Below, piece by piece: positions 24,326 through 36,367 of a stretch of 64,000 nucleotides of DNA. Origin of the DNA: Clitoria ternatea (taxonomy: Eukaryota > Streptophyta > Magnoliopsida > Fabales > Fabaceae). How positions within the stretch are numbered: position 1 is the stretch's first letter; the number at the start of each line of letters is the position of its first letter. The notes beneath the pieces were generated by a model, which ran no database searches, was not told the origin of the DNA, and saw only the letters and a program-made list of their open reading frames with translations. Location of the stretch: positions 112,298,501 through 112,362,500 of the forward strand of contig CM075669.1 of NCBI GenBank assembly GCA_037962975.1, read 5' to 3'. The translations under genes were made by a program, and so were the position numbers.

Positions 24326-25942
24326 TGATGCTAAATCTCCGAGTCATTAATTTGGTTGGAAAACCTTGAATTAATATTGACTTATTGTATGATTCTCAGA
24401 GGATTTATTCTTTTGGCAAGCGCACCAATCGTTAAATTTGTAATATATTTGATCGTTCCCACAGAGATTGTGGTAATTACCACAATCTTAGACTGATACA
24501 AGCTGAACCAATGCAATACAGATAGATTTCATTCTGTTTTTGTTGTTTTATATTTCTAATGTTTTTGTATTTTCAGAGACAATACAAAAGATGAAATGTG
24601 ATTAATGGAAGATAGGTTAGGATTGCTTCAGTTTACAATTTCATCAAGAAACATGCATTTGAGGTTCAATCAAGCTTCAGACTTACAAGGAAAATTCATA
24701 GATGGTTAATCCCTAATTCCTTAGGTGACTAACACTAATTCCTAAGCATTAAACCCTAATCCCTTAGGTGCTCAATTAACAGAGGAATCTAATGCGAAAT
24801 TGGGGGTTGAACCCTAACTATTCACCTAATTACTAGGCCTGAATTAGTTAGGAAGCGAGAAGTTACCTAAGCCTCAACCATGATTCCTCACTGGTGAGTT
24901 TCTTCATCAGATCTGAATTTGTCAATCCAACAAAGTAGATCCACTCCTCAGATTGTTCTCCTCGTGAATTAGAAGTTGACTTCCTCAATACACCTTCAAG
25001 AATTCATTGCAAACCTTCACAATCCTAACCCTAGGGGTTTAGAAACCCATGGAAATGGATTTTGTTGAAGGAATGTAGAGAGACATGGATGAGAGAATTT
25101 AGAGAGAGAAAAGAATTAGAGAGAGATTGAAAATGGGCAAATGAATCGTGTTCTGTATTCTACCGTCTCCTCTATGTTTTTACAGAGTATGAACAAATAT
25201 ATATATAGGCATCTAACTAACTAACTTAATTAATTAATTACAAAGAAAGCTTAATTAATAATTAAACTAACTAAACTAATTACATAATTACAAATAAATA
25301 AATAAATACAACTCAGTACTTAAATTACTAATGTACAGTAGCAATACACCAGGCAATATGAACACCAATGGTGCAGAGCTTCTTTTGGAGGGAAAGCATC
25401 AGTTTAAATAACCACCTTCACGCTTGAGCGTGAAGGGTTCACGCTTGAGCGTGAAGGGTTCACGCTTGAGCGTGAAGGGTTCACGCTTGAGCGGGATCGA
25501 ATTATTCACTGCAGTGTTGAATTCACGCTTGAGCGTGAATGGGGAAGCTTGGGCGTGAATGGTGTTTTGGGTTTTCTCGCTTGAGCGAGATCATGCTTTC
25601 CTTTCTTTCTTTTCACGTATTTTGCATGGATCTCTCGCTTGAGCTTGCAACCTTCCAGCTTGAGCATGAACTGCTCCTGCACATATAAACAAATAATTGC
25701 CTAGCGTTTGTACGCTGGCTGTCCAGCGCTTGTACGTTGGATTAGTGAATTTATAAATAAACATAATTTCTTAACTAATTATTGTTTTTAATCATTTTCT
25801 TGTATAAATTAAACACTTTTGAAATAAATAAATAAAATAAGAATTATTGACAATTTATTAAATAATAAAGCCAAACTACACAATATTTAATGGATTATGT
25901 TAAATAAAAGGTGAAATATTTAAGTCTTTTCAAGACTTATCA
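24326..25942 (-). mobile_element. S2, solo LTR-like insertion in S1 (level 5)
   Basis: On the minus strand it starts TGATAAGTCTTG and ends TTTAGCATCA, so it has TG...CA ends. It interrupts S1 between 'ggctaatgct' and 'atatgcataatgg', sequence that is continuous in the G1 LTRs (8450-8475 and 51648-51665). Flanking bases AATGC/TATGC give an imperfect 5-bp duplication. The element is 1,617 bp and non-coding. The text 'ttggcaagcgcaccaatcg' near its left end and the palindromic array at 25417 are its most recognisable parts. A single LTR without internal region is the simplest reading. Confidence 0.65.
25417..25500. repeat. four 21-bp tandem copies of a perfect palindrome
   Basis: The core TTCACGCTTGAGCGTGAA (7-bp arms, TTGA loop) is repeated every 21 bp, three full copies and a changed fourth. 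Further scattered versions (acgcttgagcgtgaa, cgcttgagcgaga) continue to about 25680 in S2. Confidence 0.93.
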
Positions 25943-27124
25943 ATATGCATAATGGAATAAATATCAACAAATGCGGATCCGACTCTGGGAATAACACCAA
26001 ATTGTGGGTCAAGCATGATCACATACCATGCCCCTACTGCAGTAGTAAAATGTGTACACATATATACATAATGCATGCATAATCACCAAATTTTACTGGT
26101 ACCAAACCGCATTGCCCATAATGCAACACCTTGCCATTTTCACCATGACTGCGGTAAACAACATCATCAATATATGGTGTTGCGGGCCGGCCATATCTCA
26201 TATCATGGCGGCTGTGATCTAATAGACCACTGGGGTCACCTGCTCATCAAGAGCCACCCCCACAAGGGTCGGCCACATGTAGCTCCCCGTAGCAATACAT
26301 GGGCGGCTTTGTGACTTACACACCGAGTCATAGGGGAAACAACAAATTGCTCGTGCACTGAGCCACCCTTCCACTGGGTCAGCCGAGGAAACTCCCCTAA
26401 CGTTTCAACATCGGCGGCTATGATATGCCATGGATGCAATGCAATGCAAATCAAATGCATTCTTACTCTGTGCATCCTAAATGCCACTCATCAATCATCA
26501 TCATTATAATCACCAACACCACCATACACACCTTAGTGGATTTTATCATTGTTGGTTTTAGCCATTGTTTTCAAATTTTATATGTGGCATTACATCTCAA
26601 CATATTTCATATATATTTCATTCCATACATGCAAGTTAATACTTGCAATCAACCACAATGGCATCACATCATCACAACTCATCATTAATGTTTATTACTC
26701 TTTCCTCAATACCACCACATAATCATATAGTGGATTCTCATTTCATTCATCATTACCATTATTTCATAACTAGCATGGCAATACAACAATTAATCAATAC
26801 AATTTTAAACCACACAAACAAGTTCATGCTTGCATCATAATTTCAATGGCATTCAACAATTATCATTAATAACATCACCCTTTTATTCAAGGGATGATCA
26901 CAACATCATTTATTATAACATGATATCGATATCATCTCCAATTTATCGGTTTATAACCACCACCTCGTCATTTAATCATTCTCTCATTGGTTTAGTAACC
27001 ACTCTAGGGTGTATTGGATTGAAAAGAGGTCTACTAATGTCCCATTTAGCTGTTAAAATGGCTTAAGTAACCAAGAAATACGAGACAAGTACTTAAGAGT
27101 AGTAAGAATTCTATTTCCAAGCTG

Positions 27125-27450
27125 ATCTAATCAATTAAACAAGTGATAATCGATTAAAGAGATAAGGTAATCGATTACTATGCTTCTATAAGTGGTATAA
27201 TACATCAGGTGTTCAGCCTAATCGATTACAAGGCTAGGATAATCAATTACCTTGGCTCTGTTTGTTACATAATCGATTATAATACTAGGGTGATCGATTA
27301 CTTGGGTTATGTTTAGTACATAATCGATTACGACCTTGAACGTAATCGATTACAGTGCTGCGTATAGGGTTGGAATCAATTAAGTTAATCGATTACTATT
27401 GAAATACAATCCTCGTAATCGATTAAGCTGAGGAGCTAATCGATTACAGC
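27125..27450. repeat. cluster of TAATCGATTA palindromes in S1
   Basis: At least ten copies of (T)AATCGATTA(C) and several one-base variants (aatcaatta) lie within 325 bp at irregular spacing of about 15-40 bp. Outside this stretch the motif is rare in the window. Confidence 0.85.
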
Positions 27451-28992
27451 CTATCAGAATGCAGAGATTATGTAGGAAAATGCAAGATTTTGGACTTTTA
27501 ATCCCTCTAACTCTTTCATATCAACTGCAAATGCTACCAAATTTAAACACCATCTATATTACACCATTTGTGACGCGTGGCTAGCGGTCTCACTCAAAAG
27601 TTCCTTATAATGAGTGACTTATGCACATAAAGGCATTCAAACCATTTTAAGATGTTTTTATGCAACTTAAGGGCCTATTCTCAATGGAATTGGCCCATTC
27701 TAATTTCTACAAGTCACAATTCATACATGGAAGCTATTGGAACTTTCCTATGCCATCAAAACCACATAAAGCTCTATTTGACCCCTTCACTTCCATGACT
27801 ATGCATAAAAATGCACTTTATAATCAACAACTAAGATCAAAACTATTTAAACCACATCATCCATGTTCTAAACCAATGTCAACAATATTCAAATGTATAA
27901 TGGAGGTTATGCATCCTATTTTCGTGCCTTATAACCTTTTGGATCAAAACATGACCCATCCACTTGCTCATATCATACAAATCAATATCATATACAAAAC
28001 ATATCATTATGTTTCTCATACACACAATTACCAATTATAATATTCCTCACATTATCAACCATATCATCATTCCATATAATCATAGCAAGGCAAGTATGAG
28101 CATATTCATATACATCAAATCATGAACCATTCACTCATGAAATTGAAATGTAAACTCTTCTCCTACCTCGAGAGAAGAACCACAATCCAAGCGCTCCAAA
28201 CGCTCCACTTCATCATTTGAAGTAAAACCTACATATTACACACATACATAGATGCAATTAATAAGCCATCATAAAACATCATCTCTTAAAACTCATTATC
28301 AATTCCTAGAGTTGTCTAAACTCCAATTCATATGTTTAGGTTAGGCTTCGGGAATTCCTTTCCCAAAACCAAGATCCTCTAAGCCTCAAGGGGTTAAACA
28401 AATTCAACAACAACAACATCATGGCCCTTATCCATAAGGTATCCAATGTCTCATGTGAATCACTCAACCATCATCACAATTTATTCAAATCCATTATAAT
28501 CTTCTTGGCTCCATTCAAGACCATCATCAATCAATAAACTCTTGAGATATTTATCATGGCCTAACTACTCATCAACTCAAGTATCCTTTATCAATGGTTT
28601 TTTACTATTATTATTACAATAACAACATCTCATATTCACTCTTAACCCACCACCTCAAACCATCATTCCTACATACATGCATATATCATCTTGCACAACC
28701 TCATGAACAGAGCTTAAAATATCATCAACCTCATTAATCAATCTCAATGATTCTAAAGATTCATTTCCTTCATATAAATCATTCTACGGTATTCAAAACC
28801 ATCAAAATCATCAATTTAGCCAAAACCCCTAAATCACCACAATTAGGGTTTTTCATCAAAACTCAATAACCATTTCTAATAACCATCAATCTCCATCATT
28901 AACAACACTCGCACATACATTATCATGGGTTTTCATTAAAAATCATCTTTCTTGGCATTATTACTCATTTCCCCCAATTCCTATAGTTAGGG

Positions 28993-31598
28993 TGTAACAT
29001 CCCGATTTAAAATGAATTACCGAGTGAAATTGAGCCATTAGAATAATTATAAAAGTGGAGAGTTACTTGTCAATTATAATTAATTTAATTAGTTCAACTT
29101 TGGAAATGATGGCTGAGTAATTGTGACAGCTGGCCGCTTGTGTGAGGTGGGTGTCGTGAATGGACTGCCAATTCACGCCTTCCCACCCCACTTCTCTTCT
29201 CTTCTCTTCATATGTATATATATATATATATATCCTGGCCACGGTTGACATGTATTCCATTCAAAATTTCTCTTTTGCTACCTCTTTCTCCTAGTTCCTT
29301 GTTCTCTTCCTCGTCGTTCTCCTTCTTCTTCCCTGTTCCCTGTTCTCTATTCTCCGTTTCTGGAAACCCACGAAGACGATGCTGCAGAAGACTCAGAGTT
29401 CCTCCTATTGGTGAAGGATGACCACCGAAGCAGAAGGGAGTAGCTTTCTGTTCCCGAGCCGATTGCAGAATACGACCGTGTCGAAGGGAGACTGAACAAG
29501 GAAAACATACCAACGTATCGAACGTCAGGAAACAGGGGAGCTCCCCGAGTCCCTTCTGTAGGTAGGGGGTGCTTGCATGTCAAATGTATGGTTCATGAAC
29601 GGTACCGGGTGAATGTATTGCTTTAAGTGTGTGCATGTATCTGTGACGATTGTGTGTGTGATGCATGATTGTTGATCCTTGGATTCCATGTGTATGTTAG
29701 TAGCATCTTGTTAATAATTATACAATATTGTGCATGCTAGTATGATTGACGAGTAAATATAGGAACTATGTTGAATCGGTTTCTACATTGATGGTTACAA
29801 AGAATGCTTCGGATGAGTGATGATGCTTGCTGACAGAACGCATAAGCTGCATATGTAGGAATGGGGTGACCCGTGGAAGGTCAGGAACCCCAAAAGAATG
29901 ATTTCCAGCTACAGGCCTTGGCTATATCCTGTGAGGGCTCGTGGTAGCCGTGGGAGCTAGAGATAAGTCTCGAGACATCAATGGGAGACCGGTACCACGC
30001 GGAAAGAGCTAATGGACGAGAGGCCAGTAAGGGGGACCTGTAACTGAAAGTCACTGCCTAAGTTGGATCCGCAGGCATGCATGTAGATATGATGATGATT
30101 AGGATAGTACGCGTGGTATGACTTGGGGCGATATGAATGAATTCTGAGTGAGTCAATGCATGTGATTGTGTGAATGAGAATGAACTTCACGTAATATGTA
30201 TGTGAGTGTATGCTATTGCTATTATTCTAATCTGCATGGCCTTATTTTAATCTGAATGCGACCGAGTGATCATGGGTGTGCGTACTGATTCTGATACCGA
30301 GTCCTTGACTGTTATTTTATATGTAAATGCTCACCCCTACTGTTGCTATACTTTTCAGTGAATATCTCTCGGAATAAAGGATGAAGAAGGAGCTGAATGC
30401 CGAGTGAAGTACTGGTGCACTGTGGAAATTATGTGTTCATGTATATGCCTTGTTAAGCCTTTGCCGGCTCGTATTTCAGTTGTAGTCTCTTATACTAGAA
30501 CTTGAACCCTCTTGGGTAGAAGTCGTGACCTTGTGCCTGTAATTATTTATATCCTTTTATACCTATCATACTGCGTGTTGCTCTATCTTGCGTGAATGAT
30601 CCGAGTAATATATGTATATGTACTTTCTGAGTGTGTGAGGTTGGTATGGCCATGGGTAGAAATGGGATTAAGAGTTGATGGGGAAGTGAGACAATGATTT
30701 ATTCTGAGTTCTGAAGAGTTTAGGTATTACCGAGTGAATGAGAGCACGGATCACCGAGTGAGGGTCGATCTAGGTACTTCCCGAGTGATAACTGTTAAGA
30801 TTTTCTGAGAGTAGAATAATTAATAATTACCGAGTGAGAATCCGCCAAGTGAAGGTTTCCCGACAGAAAGGTGTCACCTAAGGCTTTAAGTGGACCCCGT
30901 TGTATCAGATTATTAGTAGTAAGGGGATCTGAGTGAATCTTGACTTAACAGGATAGCTAAAGCGGAAAAGTCATGGTTACCGAGTGAAAAATGAGTGAAT
31001 AATCCAAGTGGGGTAGAGCCTAAGTATTTCCGAGTGGTACCTGGTTGGGAAACATTCCGAGTGAGGGAGTTTATGGAATCCGAGTGGAGGACCCTCATTT
31101 CCCGAGTGGAACCCTGGAGTGATCCTCTTCTGAGAGAGGAGTTAGTGTAGTGGTTTAGGGTGGAATGGAATCTAAGTGTATGATAATCCAAGTGAATGAT
31201 GTAAATTCTGAGTGGGAGAGGATCTGTATTCCGGGTGGTTAAGATTAGACTAAGTCTAAGTGGGGGTTGACTTCATGATTTCCTGAGCGAACAAGATGTC
31301 ATATGCTGAGTGGAATAGCTATCATTTTCCGAGTGAATGAGTCGTGTGATAACTCTGGGTTCTGAGTGTCTGTATAGCCAAGCGTAGTTTCTTGCTCAGC
31401 GAATGAAGGATTCGCCGCAGCGAGTGCACGTTGTCGTATGATCCGCCTGAGCGTTTCTTCTCCGCTGGCAGCCTCTGAGTCAGTTTTATTCCTCTTGCCT
31501 CCCTTCCACTATTCTTTCTTGTCGGTTCTCCTTGGTTTATTTGGGAAAAATTTTCTTAGTTTTATTTAATTATTTATTTACTAAATTAGGGTGTCTCA
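28993..31598 (+). repeat. G2 5' LTR
   Basis: It is 2,606 bp and matches 36368-38974. A (TA)n run lies at about 29213-29233, and a dense cluster of CCGAGTG motifs fills 30640-31390. The 100-aa frame at 29208-29513 (minus) is a shadow. Confidence 0.95.
30640..31420 (+). repeat. dispersed CCGAGTG heptamer cluster in the G2 LTR
   Basis: About two dozen copies of CCGAGTG(A/G), or one-base variants such as CTGAGTG and CCAAGTG, occur in about 750 bp at irregular spacing, always in the same orientation. The matching stretch in the 3' LTR is 38020-38780, where several decayed copies still read CCGAGTG, so C-to-T decay is visible motif by motif. Confidence 0.85.
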
Positions 31599-31601
31599 TT
31601 T

Positions 31602-31613
31602 TGGTATCAAAGC
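31602..31613 (+). promoter_or_regulatory. G2 primer-binding site
   Basis: TGGTATCAAAGC lies three bases after the LTR end and differs by one base from the initiator-Met tRNA complement TGGTATCAGAGC. Confidence 0.85.
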
Positions 31614-31901
31614 AGACCGAAAAGTCCAAAGCCAAGGTGTGGTTACTGAGTGTAAGCGGTTGTATGTGTTATGACTGAGTGGTCATCATTATTGTGATAT
31701 TATGATTGAATATGATTGATGTTGAGATATTGATTTGGGAATAGGAGGTAACTTCTCTCCTGGTTCGATTGATTGCATGATGTATATATATATATAAATG
31801 GTATAATGTGCTATAATTAGTGGGTATGGGGATGAGATTCGTTCAGAAAAGTGTAACCTTGTAAACTTATCCTTGAAGGGGTGCTAATTTCAGGATAAGT
31901 T

Positions 31902-32892
31902 ATGGCGAATCGTCAAAGCATGGAAGCCATAGCCACGACATTCCAACGTTTTGCTGACGTATTTGAGAGGCAAGGCCAGCCTCGAGCTGAAGAAGGCCAA
32001 GTGTTGGACCGCTTCTTGAAGAGGAAGCCGAGTGAATTTCAAGGAGGACGTAACCTTGAGGCAGCTTACAAATGGACTTAAGAGTTAGAGAGGATTTTTG
32101 GGGGCCTCCACTGCACCGAGGCCCAGAAGGTGGAGTGCACGGTGTACATGCTCAGAGACAAAGCAGAGAACTGGTGGAAGATAGCCATAAACCGATTGAC
32201 TGACGATGATACCCAGCTGACCTGGGAAAATTTCAAGACATGCTTCTTAAAGAAGTACTTCCCCGACACAGTAAGGAGTCGGAAGGAATTGGAGTTTATG
32301 GAGCTGAAATGGTTCCATGTCTGTAGAAGAATATGCGGCCAAATTTGAAGAGTTGTGTCTATTTTATCCACCCTTCCAACAACCCGGGACTGAGAGTTCC
32401 AAATGCCTCAAATTCGAGAATGGACTGAGATCGGACATCAAAAGGGCTTACAGATATCAGGAAATTAGGAGCTTTCCGATGCTGGTGAATAAATACAGGA
32501 TCTTTGAAGAAGACGACAAGGCCCACTCGGGCCAGAACAGTAGGGCAGGTCCCTCCTTGAGGCCTCAACAGTCATGCTTTAAGAGGCCAGGTAACATTGG
32601 AAGAAATGGACCCTTTACTAGATATAAGGATCGCAGTAACCAAGGGAGACAGATGAGTGGACGTCCAAAATATGGCAAGTGTTTTAAGTGTGGTGGCGAC
32701 CACTTCGCTCAGAATTACGATAGTGAAGATGTCAAGTGTTTTCATTGCAAAGAGAAGGGGCACATTCGCCCTGACTACCCCCAACTCCGTCCAGCAAGTG
32801 CCAATGTACGCCAAGGAGGCTTCCAAGAAAGGAGCCGTGGAAATGATGGTCAAAGCTTGGGGGCGGAAGCCTCAAAGCCAGAGGAAATATGA
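31902..32892 (+). pseudogene. G2 gag
   Basis: The start is MANRQSMEAIATTFQRFADV. The gag core includes KVECTVYMLRDKAENWW and LTWENFKTCFLKKYFPDTVR, then after a frame change MSVEEYAAKFEELCLFYPPF and FENGLRSDIKRAYRYQEIRS. Two zinc knuckles follow near residues 255-290: CFKCGGDHFAQNYD (last Cys replaced by Tyr) and CFHCKEKGHIRPDY (last Cys again replaced). A TAA interrupts at about 32079, and a net two-base loss near 32313 (ELKW against ELKQGS in G1) shifts the frame. A further frame change leads into pol at about 32889. Confidence 0.9.
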
Positions 32893-35800
32893 TGTTTTCC
32901 CCAAACAACCGGAGGAGAAACACTGACCAACCCGCTGCTGGAAGAGTCTACGCCATCAGTGCTGAGGGAGCAGCACAAGCGAACGGCTTAGTGCAGAATA
33001 AGTGCCTACTCGGTAAATATACACTTAGTGTAATTTTTGATTCTGGAGCCACCCGCTCCTTCATAGATGATGATTGTGTAAGACGTTTGAGATTACCGAC
33101 TGTGGATATGGACCGGACCTTGGAAGTAGCCAACCCGACTGGCCCTAAGGTGTTGACATCATCGATGTGTAAAGACGTAACATTTGTATTGGGCGATCGG
33201 AGTTTTACCTTCGATCTGGTGTGCGTACCTCTGAAGGACCTTGACATGGTACTTGGTATAGATTGGCTCTCAGCCAACAAGGTGTTGGTGGACTACAGAA
33301 ACCAGAGGATAATCTTTCTGAGGCAAAACCATGAGGACCACACGGTACAAGGTATAGCTCAGCTGTTTATGATGCTTTGTTTAACTGAGGGTGAGAGTAG
33401 AGCCCAAGTGAACGATATTCCGACTGTCTGTGAGTTCCCAGAGGTGTTTTCGGAAGATGTGTCGGGTGTCCCTCTGAGTAGAGAAGTCGAATTCTCTATA
33501 GACCTGATCCCTGGAGCCGAGCCAGTCTCCAGTGTACCTTATAGAATGTCCCCAATAGAATTGACTGAGCTGAAAAAGCAGGTGGATGAGTTACTTGAAA
33601 AACAATTCATTAGGCCGAGTGTGTCACCGTGGGGCGCACCTGTACTACTTGTTTAGAAGAAGGATGGCAACATGAGACTATGCATAGATTACCGACAGCT
33701 AAACAAACTTACGATTAAGAACCGATACCCGTTGCCCAGGATCGACGATCTAATTGACCAACTGCGTGGTGCTTCAGTCTTCTCGAAGATCGATTTACGG
33801 TCGGGATACCACCAAATCCGGGTGAAGGACTCGGATATTCCCAAGACTGCCTTTAGGACTCGGTATGGCCACTACGAGTATGTAGTGATGTCGTTCGGTG
33901 TAACAAATGCACCTGCCATATTCATGAATTACATGAACAGCATATTCCACCTGTACTTAGATCGATTCGTAGTAGTTTTTATTGATGATATCTTAGTCTA
34001 CTCCAAGACCTCTGATGAGCATGAAGAACACCTCCGAGCGGTACTTCAAGTTTTGAAGGAGAAACAGCTGTTTGCAAAATTTTCAAAGTGTGATTTTTGG
34101 ATGGATAAGATCCACTTTCTCGGACATGTGATTTCCAAGGAGGGTGTCTCGGTAGACCCTTCAAAGGTAACAGCTATAATGGCATGGGAGAGACCCGAGT
34201 CGGTCTCGGAGATAAGGAGCTTTATGGGCCTGGCTGGTTATTATAGGCGGTTTATTGAAGGTTTTTCTAAGCTCGCTTTGCCACTGACTAAATTGACCCG
34301 GAAAAATGTTCCCTTCGTGTGGAGTTCCGAGTGCGAGAGCAGTTTCCGAGAGCTAAAAGACAAATTGACGACCGCTGCAGTATTGGCATTGCCTAACTTA
34401 CAAGAGAGCTTCGTGGTTTATTGTGATGCATCAGGACTCAGATTGGGATGCGTGCTGATGCAGAAAGACAGAGTGATAGCTTATGCCTCTCAGCAATTGA
34501 GGCCTCACGAACAGCATTACCCGACTCATGACTTGGAATTGGCAGCCGTGGTCTTCGCGTTAAAAATATGGAGGCACTACTTGTACGGTTCTAAGTTCGA
34601 AGTTTACAGGGACCACAAGAGCCTCAAATATTTATTCGACCAGAAGGAGCTGAACATGAGGCAGAGGAGATGGATGGAATTTTTAAAGGATTATGACTTC
34701 GAACTGAAGTACCATCCGGGTAAGGCAAACGTTGTGGCCGACGCGTTGAGTCAGAAATCCCTCCATATAGCAGTGATGATGGTGAAGGAAGTGGAGTTGT
34801 TGGAACGGTTCCGAGACATGAACTTGCAGGTTGACATCCCCTCTTCTCGTAAAATCACAATCGGTATGTTGAGAATTTCCAATGAATTCCTGAAATCCGT
34901 GTACAAGCAGTAGCAGTCAGATTCCTACTTGGCTGAAATGAAGGAGACTCAGGCCAAGGGAAAGGATTTGTCCTTGATCGAGGGATCGGATGGAATCTTC
35001 TGAGTGAAAAACAGAATATATGTACCGGATGGAGGAGAATTAAGGAGAATGGTGCTTGATGAAGCCCACAAGAGCCTACTCAGTATTCACCTGGGTACCA
35101 CGAAGATGTACCAGGATCTAAGGACACGATTCTGGTAGCCCAGATTAAAGAGGAATGTGGCAGAATATATGGCTCGGTGTATCACTTGTCAAAAATCGAA
35201 AGTCGAGCACCAGAAGCCGTATGGTGCATTGTAACCCCTGGAGATTCCCGTATGGAAATGGGACTCAATTGCCATGGACTTTGTCATGGGATTGCCAAAA
35301 AACCGAGCGGGCTATAATGCGATTTGGGTCGTTGTTGACCGACTGACGAAGGGTGCACACTTCCTACCTGTGAACATGAAGTACCTGTTGCATAAGTTAG
35401 CTCGGATTTACATTCGTGAAATTGTTTGACTACATGGTATACCGACTTCTATCGTATCGGATAGGGATCCAAGGTTCACGTCCCGGTTTTGGACCAGCCT
35501 GCACCAGGAAATGGGTACTAAACTTTGGCTAAGTTCTGCCTATCACCCCCAATCGGATGGACAATCCGAGCGAACGATCCAAAGCTTGGAGGACTTACTG
35601 AGGGCGTGTGTGTTGGAGCACGGTGGAGATTGGAAGCAGTACCTTTCCCTGATCGAGTTTACATACAATAATAGCCACCACAGCAGTATTGGCATGGCGC
35701 CCTACGAAGCACTATATGGTCGAAGATGCCGAACCCCACTCTGCTGGTCGGAAACGGGTGAGAGTCTACTATTAAGACCATAAATTATGAAGCAGACTTC

Positions 35801-36355
35801 AGAACAGATCCAAGTGATAAGGGAAAAGATGAAGGCGTCTTAGGATAGGCAGAAGAGCTACCACGATAAACGAACCCAACCACTGGAGTTTTCAGTCGGA
35901 GACAGAGTGTTTCTAAAGACTTCACCAAGCAAGGGGGTCGGGCGAGCCTTGAAAGGGGGAAAGCTGAGCCCCCGATACATTGGGCCTTATGAGGTATTAG
36001 AGCGGATCGGCCCCGTGGCATACCGAATAGCATTACCGACTCACTTATCCTGGTTGCATAACGTGTTTCATGTGTCTCAATTAAGGAAGTACTTACACGA
36101 TTCCACTCACACGATGCCGGATGATGAAGTGGAGATTAAAGAGGACCTGACCACTGTGACTATACCGACTAGAATAGTGGACTGATCGGTAAAGCGTTTA
36201 AGGAGTAAAGATGTGCAACTGGTTGAGGTAGAGTGGCAGCAGGACGGGTATACCTCTTATACCTGGGAACGCGAGGATGCCATGAGGTTGTAGTACCCCG
36301 AGTTGTTTGATCAAGGTGAGTTACCGATTGAATTTCAAGGACGAAATTCTTTTGA
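32889..36355 (+). pseudogene. G2 pol: protease, RT, RNase H, integrase, chromodomain-like tail
   Basis: One frame runs from protease (VIFDSGATRSFIDDDCVRRL, active-site DSG) through RT (YRQLNKLTIKNRYPLPRIDD, VVFIDDILVYS), RNase H (VYCDASGLRLGCVLMQ, DHKSLKYLFDQKE, LELAAVVFALK), integrase (HHCC finger near 35060-35195; DSIAMDF, SIVSDRD, QSERTIQSLE, so D-D-E all present) to a chromodomain-like tail (VEVEWQQDGYTSYTWERED). Stops at about 33654, 34911, 35002, 35137, 35230, 35427, 35781, 35841, 36183 and 36291 break it. Most equal CGA, CAA or CAG with C changed to T, and one is TGG to TAG. The catalytic residues are better kept than in G1. Confidence 0.93.
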
Positions 36356-36367
36356 GAGGGGGAGAAC
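36356..36367 (+). promoter_or_regulatory. G2 polypurine tract
   Basis: GAGGGGGAGAAC stands directly before the 3' LTR start at 36368. Confidence 0.85.

Noticed and set aside
27660..28040. 126-aa frame in S1
   Set aside because: AT-rich, no domain, located in a non-coding solo LTR; length is within chance for this composition.
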